Assembly: GCA_900545495.1 (NCBI GenBank)
Contig: UQZJ01000012.1
Span: 17,765 to 81,764 of the forward strand
Length of the DNA: 64,000 nt
Reading direction: 5' to 3'
From: an uncultured Eubacteriales bacterium
GTDB taxonomy: Bacteria > Bacillota > Clostridia > Oscillospirales > Oscillospiraceae
Part shown: positions 25,244 through 34,256 of the stretch, piece by piece
Position numbering within the stretch: position 1 is the first letter of the stretch
Layout: every line of letters begins with the position of its first letter
Notes under the pieces: generated by a model
Database searches by the model: none
What the model was told of the DNA's origin: nothing
Seen by the model: only the letters and a program-made list of their open reading frames with translations
Position numbers and translations under genes: made by a program

Positions 25244-26190
25244 TAATCTTTTGACATCCCGCATATCTCGTGGACACGGATCAGCAAAACGACCTCGCAG
25301 GTAAACCGCGCCATCAGCTCTTTTTCGCCCCACCATGTTCTCTGCGGCGTTGCGTGATGCCCCGCGGCCTGCTCCGCCTCCGCTTTGGCGGCGCGGATGG
25401 CTTTCTGCGCGGAGAGCCACCGACCATAGGCCCCGCCGTACAAGTCCTTTTTCAGTTTCCGCAGCGCGGCCTTGTACGCCTTCTCCGCTCCGCTGGGGCC
25501 GTTGTAGTTGAGCCGAATGGCCAGCTCCTGAAAAGTCATGCCGACCTCGTCCGGCTGGCCGATGCCGAGGTAGCTTCGCACCAGATTCAGCTCTCTGGGC
25601 GTCAGCACCTCCGCCATCCGCTGCATCAGCAGCGTCCGGCGCATGAGGCGGTCATAGGCCACGGCGGGATCGCCGCCGCAGCTGACGGAGAACACATCGT
25701 CACCTAACTGCCGGACGCAAAACAGCGTCCGGTATTCTTTTATCAATGCCCCAGCTACTTTGGCAGATACATTCAGTTCTCCGCACACCACCTTGGCCAA
25801 CTCAGCATCAGATGAGTCCCATCCCTCGGCACAGAGGTATGCCACCCTGCGCAGTTGATTGTACCGGCTGATGGGAATGGACAGAGAGGAAGAATACCGC
25901 GCGGCGTAGTCGGACAGCGCCGCTTCTATCGCGGGCGTCGCATAGGTCAGCAGCTTCGTTCCGTAGGCATGGGCAAAGCGTCCTGCCGCGTCCAGCAGCG
26001 CCAGCGCTGCCTCCTGCTTCAAGTCCTCCAACTCACACCACGGCGTGTACGCCCGCGCCAGTTCGGTGAGGTAACCCTCGTTCTGTGAGATAAGCCGCTC
26101 CGCAGCGTTTTTGTCTCCGGCTTGTATTCGTAAAGAAAGCTCTTCATTGCAGGGGCCGTCCCCGGCAACGGTGTACATATTTTTCGGCAC
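25243..26190 (-). CDS. Sigma-70-like factor of a mobile element
   Basis: 315 residues. Region 2-like sequence (AAERLISQNEGYLTELARAY, then CELEDLKQEAALALLDAAGRF) and a region 4-like HTH (LTPRELNLVRSYLGIG and MTFQELAIRLNYNGPSGAEKAYK) are seen. A 70-residue basic helical C-terminus is added. Such proteins are common in Firmicute integrative elements, where they may control element genes. It lies 16 bases after the DUF6076 gene, in one operon. Confidence 0.75.
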   Translation of the reverse strand: MPKNMYTVAGDGPCNEELSLRIQAGDKNAAERLISQNEGYLTELARAYTPWCELEDLKQEAALALLDAAGRFAHAYGTKLLTYATPAIEAALSDYAARYSSSLSIPISRYNQLRRVAYLCAEGWDSSDAELAKVVCGELNVSAKVAGALIKEYRTLFCVRQLGDDVFSVSCGGDPAVAYDRLMRRTLLMQRMAEVLTPRELNLVRSYLGIGQPDEVGMTFQELAIRLNYNGPSGAEKAYKAALRKLKKDLYGGAYGRWLSAQKAIRAAKAEAEQAAGHHATPQRTWWGEKELMARFTCEVVLLIRVHEICGMSKD

Positions 26191-26206
26191 AGGAACGCCC
26201 CCTTCC

Positions 26207-27316
26207 TCATTTCAGCCGCTTCTCTGCCTCCGCGTAAATGTGTTCCAATTCCATGTCCCGCGCATATCCGTCAGCGGCATAGTCGTTGTCCATCAGCGCC
26301 TTGTCCCGGTAGCTCTCCGCCAGATACAGTGCCTCCCGCCGCAGGTCATCGGAGATCTTTCCCCTCTGGTGATGCTTGCGGATAGTTCCGGTTCGGGTAT
26401 TGAACAGGCGGTAGATCGGGTGCTGCTTGTTCTGCTCCTTCTGGTGCATCATCGCACCATACTGCCGACAGGTATAGCGATCGTCCTGCGGTGCGACGCC
26501 GTCGCAGTATTTGGGAATGTGACCGTTGGTGGTCAGAAAATATTTCCCGCAGCCTTGGCACTGGCTGGGCGCGTGACCGTGGTGCAATCCGTTCAAAAGA
26601 TCGTAGGTGTAAAAATCTGTGAGCCGCAGGAAAGATACCCGTTCCACAAACACCATTTCTTTTTCGTTTTTGGGACTGCGGGCGAGCACATAGGTGGAAG
26701 TCAATTCCGGATGCACAGAGAACGGCTCTACATCCCAGCTTTGCAGTTCCCGCAGTTCATCCCAGAACTCTTTGCTGTTGAAGCAATCATGCGCGGCAAC
26801 CGCAAAATAAGTTTCGTTCCGCTTTTTCAGACGGCGCAGATAGTCCAGTTCAAAGAACTGGCCAGCCGCGGTGAAGTGCAGGATCGCCATCGGGATGCGC
26901 GTGATCGCTGCGCAGAATATCAAAAATTCCTGTTGAAACTCCGAGTTCGGTGTGCGTATTTTGGAAAGGGCATTGTCATCAAACAGGATGTCGATTCGGC
27001 GCAGTTCTTTTTCGAGGTTGCTATAGCAAAAGGGCGGATACTTCCAAATTCCCCTTGCCAGATAAATCATTCGCTCCCGCAACACAGGAAGCACCTGAGC
27101 CGCTTCCATATCACTGCCCTGTATGACTACCGGAAAAAGAAAGGTAGGCGCTCCGCCAGCCTGTATCAGTTCCTTAAAATCATCTTCGGAAATGTTCAAA
27201 ATGGACGCAGCCATAAATCCCGCAGGGAACTCCTGCTCCTGATAAAAAACTTTGTCATTCCAAACGTCAATTGTGACCTGAGCAAAATCATTGTTCTGCT
27301 GTGTTCCCAGCGGCAT
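26207..27316 (-). CDS. DUF6076 domain protein
   Basis: 369 residues. The C-terminal third has a zinc-finger-like CQGCGKYFLTTNGHIPKYC followed by RYTCRQYGA, the hallmark of the DUF6076 group found on mobile elements. The rest is helical with no known motif. The ATG at 27316 has AGGAGGC upstream and the operon is driven by repeat copy B. Function unknown. Confidence 0.72.
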   Translation of the reverse strand: MPLGTQQNNDFAQVTIDVWNDKVFYQEQEFPAGFMAASILNISEDDFKELIQAGGAPTFLFPVVIQGSDMEAAQVLPVLRERMIYLARGIWKYPPFCYSNLEKELRRIDILFDDNALSKIRTPNSEFQQEFLIFCAAITRIPMAILHFTAAGQFFELDYLRRLKKRNETYFAVAAHDCFNSKEFWDELRELQSWDVEPFSVHPELTSTYVLARSPKNEKEMVFVERVSFLRLTDFYTYDLLNGLHHGHAPSQCQGCGKYFLTTNGHIPKYCDGVAPQDDRYTCRQYGAMMHQKEQNKQHPIYRLFNTRTGTIRKHHQRGKISDDLRREALYLAESYRDKALMDNDYAADGYARDMELEHIYAEAEKRLK

Positions 27317-27331
27317 AGCATCGCCTCCTGT

Positions 27332-27419
27332 CCCATATCTGTTTTGTAACTGTCCTGCGATATTCTCATTCTATCAAAAAATACAGAATAATCAAGTGAA
27401 AGGGTTAGAGCCTCGACTG
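27332..27419 (-). repeat. Dispersed promoter repeat, copy B
   Basis: About 88 bases shared with copy C (40,164-40,250) and partly with copy A. It contains the minus-strand promoter TTGATT (27390-27395), 16-bp spacer and TAGAAT (27368-27373) for the DUF6076/sigma operon. It ends in AGCCTCGACTG, also present in copy C. Confidence 0.75.
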
Positions 27420-27462
27420 CAGCGAGGTCTCTGCCCTTATCCTTTTATCCGGAGGTTTTTTT

Positions 27463-28518
27463 ATGTCTCAAATCAAACGACTGCAAACCATTGACGCGGA
27501 CACGCTGCAAAGCACCGCTTACGAGCCGGTCTCCTTCGTGGTCGACGATCTGCTTCCCCAGGGACTGCACCTGCTGGCAGGCGCGCCGAAAATTGGCAAA
27601 TCGTGGCTGGCGCTGTGGGTGTGCCTCTGTGTCGCGCAGGGTAAACCGCTCTGGACGTTCGCCACGCGCCCCTGCGAGGTGCTGTATCTCTGTCTGGAGG
27701 ACAGCTTCCAGCGTATCCAAAGCCGCCTCTTTGATCTCACGGAGGACGCGCCGCCCACGCTGCACTTCGCCGTCATGTCCCAGCAGCTCCACAACGGGCT
27801 GGTGGAACAGATCGAGCAATTCCTGAAGGAGCATCCGCAGACCAGGCTCATCGTCATCGACACGCTCCAGCGCATCCGCACCGCGGGCAATGACGCAAAC
27901 CCGTATGCCAGCGACTATCGGGACATCGGCGTTCTGAAAGCGCTGGCGGACAAGCACCGCATCGCCATTCTGCTGGTGCATCACCTGCGGAAGATGAATG
28001 ACGATGATCCCATGAACATGATCTCCGGCACCACCGGACTCAGCGGCGCCACCGACAGCAACTTCGTCCTCCGCAAGAGTCAGCGCAGAGAGAACACAGC
28101 CACGCTCTACTGCACCGGGCGGGACATCCCCTACCGCGAGTTGGCACTGGAGTTCGATGGTGAGGATCATGTCTGGAAGCTGCTGTCAGATGACTGCGAA
28201 CAGAAAGAGCAGCCCAACGAGAGAATTCTTTTTCTTCTCTCTGAATTGCTGCGCCGGCAGCCGGAGATCAGCGCCCCTGCCAAGGTGCTGTTGGAAAAGA
28301 TCGACCCTGCCGGTACAGAGGGACTGACCCCCAACAGCTTCTCCCACCGAATCCGCAAAAGCGTTGACGCTCTAAGGAGAAACGGCATTACGGTGTCCTT
28401 CCGCAAGAGCAACGGCGACCGGCTGATCTGCCTGAAAAGGGCCGATGGGGTCGATGATCTCACTACCGAGAACATCGTCACCATCGACCCTGATAACCCG
28501 CCGTGTTTCGGCGTGTGA
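27463..28518 (+). CDS. RepA-like AAA/RecA-fold ATPase (DnaB-type helicase)
   Basis: 351 residues. Walker A is GAPKIGKSWLALW and Walker B is TRLIVIDTLQRIR, followed by ILLVHHLRKMNDDDP and SGTTGLSGATDSNFVL. This is the hexameric RepA/AAA_25 pattern of plasmid replicative helicases. A C-terminal winged-helix-like region follows. It probably supports replication of the excised circular form. GGAGG precedes the ATG. Divergent from the DUF6076 operon. Confidence 0.82.
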   Translation: MSQIKRLQTIDADTLQSTAYEPVSFVVDDLLPQGLHLLAGAPKIGKSWLALWVCLCVAQGKPLWTFATRPCEVLYLCLEDSFQRIQSRLFDLTEDAPPTLHFAVMSQQLHNGLVEQIEQFLKEHPQTRLIVIDTLQRIRTAGNDANPYASDYRDIGVLKALADKHRIAILLVHHLRKMNDDDPMNMISGTTGLSGATDSNFVLRKSQRRENTATLYCTGRDIPYRELALEFDGEDHVWKLLSDDCEQKEQPNERILFLLSELLRRQPEISAPAKVLLEKIDPAGTEGLTPNSFSHRIRKSVDALRRNGITVSFRKSNGDRLICLKRADGVDDLTTENIVTIDPDNPPCFGV

Positions 28519-28863
28519 GCCGCTGTGTGCGCGTTTGGGGGATGGGGTGGCGTGTGTACCCGCCGAGAGTTGTTTACCGCACACGGCGCGGGACGCGGGA
28601 TTCGTCGTCCGCTCGGACGACAGCCAGCATCGCATTTGTCTGGTCTGCGGCGAAGCCGCTGCCCTGCCAAATGCACTGGGCGGGGCATGGCCCCACACCC
28701 CATTTTCGGGCAAAAGCCCGGACCCACCAAGCTGCGAGCGTTTCTGCGGAAACGCTTTTACCCGCCTCCGGCGGCGCAGCTTCAAAGGGGGACCAGTCCC
28801 CCTTTGAGGAACCCCCAGCTCTCCGAGGGGACGAGAGAAATCATTTTAGAAAGGTCATTGATT
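28519..28863. other. Intergenic region upstream of mobC, possible origin of transfer
   Basis: 345 GC-rich bases with no credible gene. It holds a perfect palindrome at 28783-28806 (11-bp arms, CAAAGGGGGAC, 2-base centre). oriT sites usually lie just upstream of mobC and the relaxase and contain such repeats, so this is the best candidate; no nick site can be assigned. Confidence 0.45.
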
Positions 28864-29169
28864 ATGAAAAAAGATATCAAATTCAGCACGCGCATGGCGT
28901 CCACTGACCGCGAGAAGATCAAAGCGTTGGCGGCGAAGGCCCACATGTCCATGAGCGATTACGTCACCGCCTGCTGTCTCGGCAAGCGGATCGTGGTCAT
29001 CGACGAGCAAAAGGAACTGCTCCGCCAGCTCAAGGGCATCGGCGGCAACATCAACCGCCTCACCGTTCTTGCCAACATGGGCAAGGTGCAGGTCATCGGT
29101 TTGGAAAAAGCTGCCGGTGAGCTGTCCGAGGTCAGCGCCGCGCTGCGATCAGTCATGGAAGGGCGGTGA
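28864..29169 (+). CDS. MobC-like relaxosome protein
   Basis: 101 residues. A ribbon-helix-helix-like N-terminus (FSTRMASTDREKIKALAAKA, then MSMSDYVTACCLGK) and the MobC motif LKGIGGNINRLTVLANMGK are present. It should bind oriT and help the relaxase. AGAAAGG lies upstream of the ATG at 28864. It is followed 5 bases later by the relaxase start. Confidence 0.85.
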   Translation: MKKDIKFSTRMASTDREKIKALAAKAHMSMSDYVTACCLGKRIVVIDEQKELLRQLKGIGGNINRLTVLANMGKVQVIGLEKAAGELSEVSAALRSVMEGR

Positions 29170-29174
29170 GCTGT

Positions 29175-30605
29175 ATGGCCATCGTACATTTTGTGAACTA
29201 CAAACGGGGCACACAGTCCCGCGCCGCCATGCGCGGCGTGATGCTCTACGTCATGCAGGAAAAGAAAACCGCATGGGATGGCGTGCCGCTCGTCAGCGGC
29301 GTCAATTGCCAGCCGCAGAGCGTCTACGACGATTTCCTGAACACGAAGCTGCTCTACCACAAGGACGGCGGCGTGATGTTCTACCACATGGTGCAGAGCT
29401 TTCCGAAAGGCGCGGCGGTCGATCCCCGGCAGGCTCACGAAGCCGCGCGGCGGCTGGCGGAATACTTCGACGGCTGCGAGGTGCTGGTCTGCACCCATGT
29501 AGACCGGGAGCACATCCACTCCCACTGCATCATCAACTCTGTCAACTTTGAGACCGGCAAGAAGCTGCACATGGCGAAGGAACAGATCCAGGAACTGATG
29601 CGGCGCAACGACGCGATCTGCCTGGAAACGGGCCTGCCGGTCTTTGAGCCGACCACACAGCAGGCCCGCGGCATGAGCGGCGCGGAGTATCACACGGCGC
29701 TGAAGGGCCAAAGCTGGAAGCTGCGGCTCATGAACACCATTGACGAGTGCATGAAATATGCCGCCGACAAGGACGCATTCGTTTCCCTGATGGAATCCGG
29801 GGGTTATGCCGTCCGCTGGGAAAGTGGCCGCAAGTACATCACCTACACCACGCCGGTCGGCATGAGATGCCGCGACAGCAAACTACACGAGGAAAAGTAT
29901 TGCAAGGAGGCCATGGAGCATGAATTCAGAATACGGGCAGAGCTCGTCCAGAGAAAATTCCATCGAGCAGCGGAAACCGATGGAGGAATTGAAACGGATG
30001 AATCAGCCGAGCAGCGCACCGCCGTCTGCGCCGCTGCCGATCCAGCCCATCGTGATCCAGTGCGATCTGCCGCAGACAATGAAGAAGCTGGCGAAGCAGG
30101 CAGACGGAATAAACTGGGAGCTGGAGGAAATCCGGAAAGCACTGCCAGAACTGAAGCCGTACATCGACCTGACGCCGGTGCAGCAGTCGCTCACGGAGAT
30201 GCAGAAATCGCTGACGGAGATGAACAGGTTGCTGGAACGGGTTGGGAACCTGAGCGAAAAGTATTCCTGCAAATGGATTCGGTGGCTGCCGGATTTCAGC
30301 CTGCTGGTGGCCCTCAAGTGGATCGCGCTGCTTTTGGTGATCGGCGCAGCGGCGATGGCCGGGTGGTATGGCGTGGTAGCGATCCGCGGCCTGTTCCTCT
30401 GATGTCTGCCGTGACCGGACTGACCGCCGCGGGGACAGTGTTGGACGAGGATGAGGATGCCGAGGAAAAGCGACGGCGCATGGAGGCGAAGATCGCCGCC
30501 GAAAACTTCGGCGCAGTGGTCGGACTCGCGGCAGGCGCGGCTCTGGCGATGAAAGAAAAATTGGATGAACAGGCCGCGCGGGAAGAACAGAAAAAGCAAC
30601 AGTAA
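29175..30605 (+). CDS. Mobilization relaxase (MobA/VirD2-like)
   Basis: Up to 476 residues. The first 250 are a typical relaxase domain: VQSFPKGAAVDPRQAHE and the metal-binding HVDREHIHSHCIINSVN. The catalytic Tyr is probably in the N-terminal third (Tyr in the MLYVMQE region). It nicks oriT and leads the strand into the recipient. After about residue 250 the frame overlaps another gene (29,920-30,402), and residues 250-409 look like out-of-frame text. The final 67 codons, from an ATG at 30402 that overlaps the stop of that gene (TGATG), look genuine and may be a separate small protein. Confidence 0.8.
   Translation: MAIVHFVNYKRGTQSRAAMRGVMLYVMQEKKTAWDGVPLVSGVNCQPQSVYDDFLNTKLLYHKDGGVMFYHMVQSFPKGAAVDPRQAHEAARRLAEYFDGCEVLVCTHVDREHIHSHCIINSVNFETGKKLHMAKEQIQELMRRNDAICLETGLPVFEPTTQQARGMSGAEYHTALKGQSWKLRLMNTIDECMKYAADKDAFVSLMESGGYAVRWESGRKYITYTTPVGMRCRDSKLHEEKYCKEAMEHEFRIRAELVQRKFHRAAETDGGIETDESAEQRTAVCAAADPAHRDPVRSAADNEEAGEAGRRNKLGAGGNPESTARTEAVHRPDAGAAVAHGDAEIADGDEQVAGTGWEPERKVFLQMDSVAAGFQPAGGPQVDRAAFGDRRSGDGRVVWRGSDPRPVPLMSAVTGLTAAGTVLDEDEDAEEKRRRMEAKIAAENFGAVVGLAAGAALAMKEKLDEQAAREEQKKQQ
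29920..30402 (+). CDS. Overlapping mobilization-associated membrane protein
   Basis: 160 residues in another frame, wholly inside the relaxase reading frame. AGGAGG sits 8 bases before its ATG. The product has a Pro-rich N-terminus, a coiled-coil-like middle (LTEMQKSLTEMNRLLERVG) and one clear membrane helix near the C-terminus (LLVALKWIALLLVIGAAAM). These features look selected, unlike the same DNA read in the relaxase frame. It may anchor the relaxosome at the membrane. Confidence 0.7.
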   Translation: MNSEYGQSSSRENSIEQRKPMEELKRMNQPSSAPPSAPLPIQPIVIQCDLPQTMKKLAKQADGINWELEEIRKALPELKPYIDLTPVQQSLTEMQKSLTEMNRLLERVGNLSEKYSCKWIRWLPDFSLLVALKWIALLLVIGAAAMAGWYGVVAIRGLFL

Positions 30606-30631
30606 GAGCAAACCATGGGAGGATTCTAAAA

Positions 30632-31840
30632 ATGGCAAGCATCAAGCAACTGGACGAGCGGCGATATAAGATCACCGTCAGCAACGGCTACCGGCCCAAC
30701 GGCAAAAAAATCAGCAAGGCAAAGACCATCCAAGTCCCGCCCGGTGTCCCCAAGCGCGGCATTGGGCAGTATGTCGCCCACGCCGCCGAGGAACTGGAGC
30801 GCAGCTTCAAGACCGGCTACGCCGAGGACGGCGAGATGACCTTTGAGGAATTCGCCTCCCGCTGGCTGAACCGGCAGACGAAATACGCCCCCAGTACCAT
30901 CGCTGCATACCGGCGGATGCTGGAGGTGGTGTATCCCATGATCGGCGGCATCCGCCTCAATAAACTCCGACCGATGGCACTGGAGAATATGCTCTCTGAG
31001 CTGCGCAAGCGCAAGCACCACGGAAAGCGCATCAACGAATCCACCGCGCAGCGATACCTCTCCGTGGTCTCCGCCGTACTCAGCGACGCCAAGCGCAATG
31101 AGATCATCGAAAAGAATCCCGCGCGGATGTTAGACCTTCCCACACCGCGGCGCACGGTGCAGCGCATCCCCACGCGAAGCGAGGTGGAAAAGCTGCTGGA
31201 CGCGCTGGCAAAGGAGCCGCGGCACTACCGCCTGTTCTATCTGCTCTCCATGTACACCGGCTGCCGCCGGGGCGAGCTGTGCGCTCTGCAATGGTCGGAC
31301 TTCACCGGCACGCAGAACGGTCTGCTGCTCACCGTCAGCCGCTCCCGCAGCAGCGTTCCCGGCAAGGGCATCGTGGAGGGCAGCACCAAAAACGGCAAGA
31401 GCCGTGAAGTCTACCTCTCCTCTGACCTGCGGGGTATCCTCCTCGCCTACAAGCGCCGCAAGCAGATGGAGGCGGACAAGCAGCGCCGTGGGCTCAGTCC
31501 CTACCTCTTCACCGACGAGCAGGGGCAGCTCATCCACCCGGACACCTTTACCAAGCGGCTGCGGAAGATCTATGACGCCATCGGCTTTCCGCGGGAGTAC
31601 CATCTTCACACCCTGCGGCACTACTTCGTGACCTCGCTTCTGCACTGCGGCGTGGACAAACAGACGGTGGCAGACCTCGTGGGTCATGCGGATACCGGCT
31701 TTCTGGAGCGTACCTACTGCCACCCCCAGCAGGCGCAGAAGGAGCAGGCGGCAGACTCCATGCTCACCATGCTCCGTCCGGAGGGCGAGCAAATCTTCAA
31801 TCTCGCCGCCGCCTGTTCTCCGAAGCAGCACAGCGCATGA
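30632..31840 (+). CDS. Tyrosine recombinase/integrase 1
   Basis: 402 residues. An N-terminal arm-binding region, a core-binding SAM-like domain (FEEFASRWLNRQT), and the catalytic domain with Arg in TGCRRGELCALQW, HxLRH in HTLRHYFVT, GHADTGFLERTY and the nucleophile Tyr in ERTYCHP. GGAGG lies 7 bases upstream of the ATG. A fragment of a near-identical gene lies at 16,322. Immediately followed by a second integrase. Confidence 0.92.
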   Translation: MASIKQLDERRYKITVSNGYRPNGKKISKAKTIQVPPGVPKRGIGQYVAHAAEELERSFKTGYAEDGEMTFEEFASRWLNRQTKYAPSTIAAYRRMLEVVYPMIGGIRLNKLRPMALENMLSELRKRKHHGKRINESTAQRYLSVVSAVLSDAKRNEIIEKNPARMLDLPTPRRTVQRIPTRSEVEKLLDALAKEPRHYRLFYLLSMYTGCRRGELCALQWSDFTGTQNGLLLTVSRSRSSVPGKGIVEGSTKNGKSREVYLSSDLRGILLAYKRRKQMEADKQRRGLSPYLFTDEQGQLIHPDTFTKRLRKIYDAIGFPREYHLHTLRHYFVTSLLHCGVDKQTVADLVGHADTGFLERTYCHPQQAQKEQAADSMLTMLRPEGEQIFNLAAACSPKQHSA

Positions 31841-31968
31841 TTGTTGCTTTCGTAGAAATTCATTTCTCCAAGAAAATTGTGATAGCTTTACCGCCGCGCT
31901 TGCGGTATGTTGTGCTTGCAAAATAAGCCTCAACTGTGCCGAGGTCAAATGAAAGAGAGGTCATTTTT

Positions 31969-33141
31969 ATGGCAAGCATCCGCAAGCGCGGCAGCAGCTA
32001 TCTCATCGTTGTCTCCATGGGCTATGACTACAACGGCAAGCGCATCAACCCCCGGCAGAAAACCGTTCACCCACCGGAGGAACTGACGCCCAGGCAGGTC
32101 GAAAAGTGGCTCAACGAGCAGGCAGTCCTGTTCGAGCGGGAATGCCGTCACACGCCGCAGCCCGTCCAACAGCTCACGCTGGCAAAATACATCGACCTGT
32201 GGCTGACGGACATCGCGCCCGGCAAGCTGGCGAAGTCCACCATCCGCCGCGACCGGCAGGACATCGAGCGTATCCTCCCGGCGCTGGGTCACTACAAGCT
32301 CACCGAGCTGCGGCCGGAACACTTCCGGAATTTCTACGCAGAGCTGCGAAAAGTCATTCGTCCCGATACAAAAAAGCCACTTTCCGAGTACACCATTGAG
32401 GGCGTGCACGCTACGCTGTGCAGCATACTCTCTGATGCCGTGGAGGGTGGCTTTCTTTCGCATAATCCGGCGTGGCGCACCTATCGTTACGCCGGGCGCA
32501 AGTGCGAAAAGAAAATCGCGGACGAGGAAACGGCGCAGAAGATCATCGCCGCGCTGGAGGGTGAGAGCATCAAGTACGAAACCTACTTCAAGCTCATCAT
32601 CGCCACGGGGATGCGGCGGGGCGAGTGCTGCGGATTGAAATGGTGCGACATTGATTGGGAGCAGCGTTCCATCCACATCTGCCGCAACGCGGTCAAGGTG
32701 ACGGACGAGGAGATCTTCGTAAAAGAACCCAAGACCCGCGCAGGTGACCGCTATGTGTACTTCTCCGCCGAGATGGAAAGTCTCCTGTGGGAGTACCAAA
32801 AAGAATGTCGGTATATCACCGAAACCTATGACCAGCGGCAGCTGACCGCCGATGACTTCCTGTTTCGGCGGCAGGGCACATGTCTGCCTATGACGCCCAC
32901 CACCTTCACATGGCGGTTCAAGTGCATCCTGAAAAAGAACGGCCTGCCGCAGGAGCTCAATGTACACAGTCTGCGTCACACCGCCGCCAGTCTGATGATC
33001 GCAGGCGGTGCGGACGTGGCCACGGTAGCGGGCATCCTCGGCCACAGTCAGCCCTCCACCACGCTGGACATCTATACTCATGCTTTCGACAAGAACAAAA
33101 AGGCCGCCAGCGCAAAGCTGCAAGAAGGACTGGATATTTGA
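31969..33141 (+). CDS. Tyrosine recombinase/integrase 2
   Basis: 390 residues. Catalytic Arg in TGMRRGECCGLKW, HSLRHTAASLM, GHSQPSTTLDIYTH with the nucleophile Tyr. The N-terminus (MASIRKRGSSYLIVVSMGYD) recalls the Tn916-type arm-binding domain. The start at 31969 has GAGAGG upstream; a longer in-frame GTG start is less likely. It is only distantly related to integrase 1, so the pair is not a duplication. Confidence 0.92.
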   Translation: MASIRKRGSSYLIVVSMGYDYNGKRINPRQKTVHPPEELTPRQVEKWLNEQAVLFERECRHTPQPVQQLTLAKYIDLWLTDIAPGKLAKSTIRRDRQDIERILPALGHYKLTELRPEHFRNFYAELRKVIRPDTKKPLSEYTIEGVHATLCSILSDAVEGGFLSHNPAWRTYRYAGRKCEKKIADEETAQKIIAALEGESIKYETYFKLIIATGMRRGECCGLKWCDIDWEQRSIHICRNAVKVTDEEIFVKEPKTRAGDRYVYFSAEMESLLWEYQKECRYITETYDQRQLTADDFLFRRQGTCLPMTPTTFTWRFKCILKKNGLPQELNVHSLRHTAASLMIAGGADVATVAGILGHSQPSTTLDIYTHAFDKNKKAASAKLQEGLDI

Positions 33142-33149
33142 TTTTAACG

Positions 33150-33185
33150 AAAAGTGAGAGTACATATTAAGTACCCTCACCTTTT
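33150..33185 (+). terminator. Terminator of the integrase operon
   Basis: A 14-bp imperfect stem (AAAAGTGAGAGTAC opposite GTACCCTCACCTTTT) followed by TTTTG, 8 bases after the integrase 2 stop. Confidence 0.75.
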
Positions 33186-33392
33186 GTTTTCATGATTTAT
33201 TTCCAGTCATTCGAAAATGATTACTGCCGAAATATTCCGCAGATTTTCAGCAGTCAGTCCCGCAAGGCCGCGATCAACTCTGCACTGCCCGCTCCCTGTA
33301 CAGTCTCTGATAGACTTGCAAGTGACGACAGCAGAATCGGAATTACGACTACCGTAGAAAATAACTCAAAAAATCTTGCACACGAATCTTCA

Positions 33393-34256
33393 CTACCAAG
33401 ATACACAAATAGAACCATGTCCAACAAGAGGAGCTCTATTACCATCCACGGCAGAAAGGTAGAAGTTAAGCTGCCCTGCGTATTCCGGCTTGAACTCGCC
33501 GGTCTTCAACTCGATCACCACATAGCAGCGGAGGTTGAGGTTATAGAACAGCAGGTCGATGTAGAAGTCATCGCCGCCTACGTTGAGGTGGTACTGGTTG
33601 CCGAGGAACGCAAAGCCGGTTCCCAGCTCCAGCAGGAGCTTTGTCACATCCTTGACCAGTGCCTGTTCGATGTCACGCTCTACCATGTCCTCTTTGAATG
33701 GGATAAAATCAAAGATATACGGATCTTTCATCGTCTGGGCCGCGAGTTCACTCTGCGGAGACGGTAGACGGCTTTCAAAGTTAGATACCTTCTCCGCCAG
33801 CACCTGCCGCTGATACAGCCCGCTTTCGATCTGGTGGACCAGCACATTGCGGGACTAGCCGTTCTCTGCGATTTTCTCTGCGTACCAAAGGCGTTCTTTG
33901 TTATCAGAGAGCTTGTCCAGCAGAGTAATATTGTGTCCCCACGGAATTTGTGCAACAGGCTGTTGCACAAATTCATCGTTTTCATCGTTCGGATAGGCCG
34001 CCGCGAACTTTGCCATATATTTCAGGTTTCTCACGGAGTAGCCAGTGGTGTCCGGGAAAGAAATTTTAATGTCAGCGGCAAGGTTTTCAACAAATATGTT
34101 GCCCCATGTCTTGTGCTCGTTGATGGCCTCGCCGATGGAGTGGTAGAGAACCAGCAGCTCACGATTGACGCTGACCGTTGCACGGTATTGCGCCGTGCGG
34201 ATATCCTGCTTGATCGACTCGACGATATTGAGGTATTCGTTGGAATTCATCAGCAT
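33393..34256 (-). pseudogene. Broken DUF1016 (YhcG-type) PDDEXK nuclease gene
   Basis: The first 133 codons (NELLVLYHSIGEAI-like region written here as SVNRELLVLYHSIGEAINE, then GYSVRNLKYMAKFAA) are a normal DUF1016 N-terminal domain. An in-frame TAG at 33855-33857 then stops it where the family has a Trp (AENG-W-S). The same frame continues with the nuclease core (DFYIDLLFYNLNLRCYVVIE, then LKTGEFKPEYAGQLNFYL) before losing the family sequence near 33,420. The end is also truncated, and the 200 bases beyond contain only an unrecognised hydrophobic tail. So the gene has two lesions unless the stop is read through. Confidence 0.85.
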
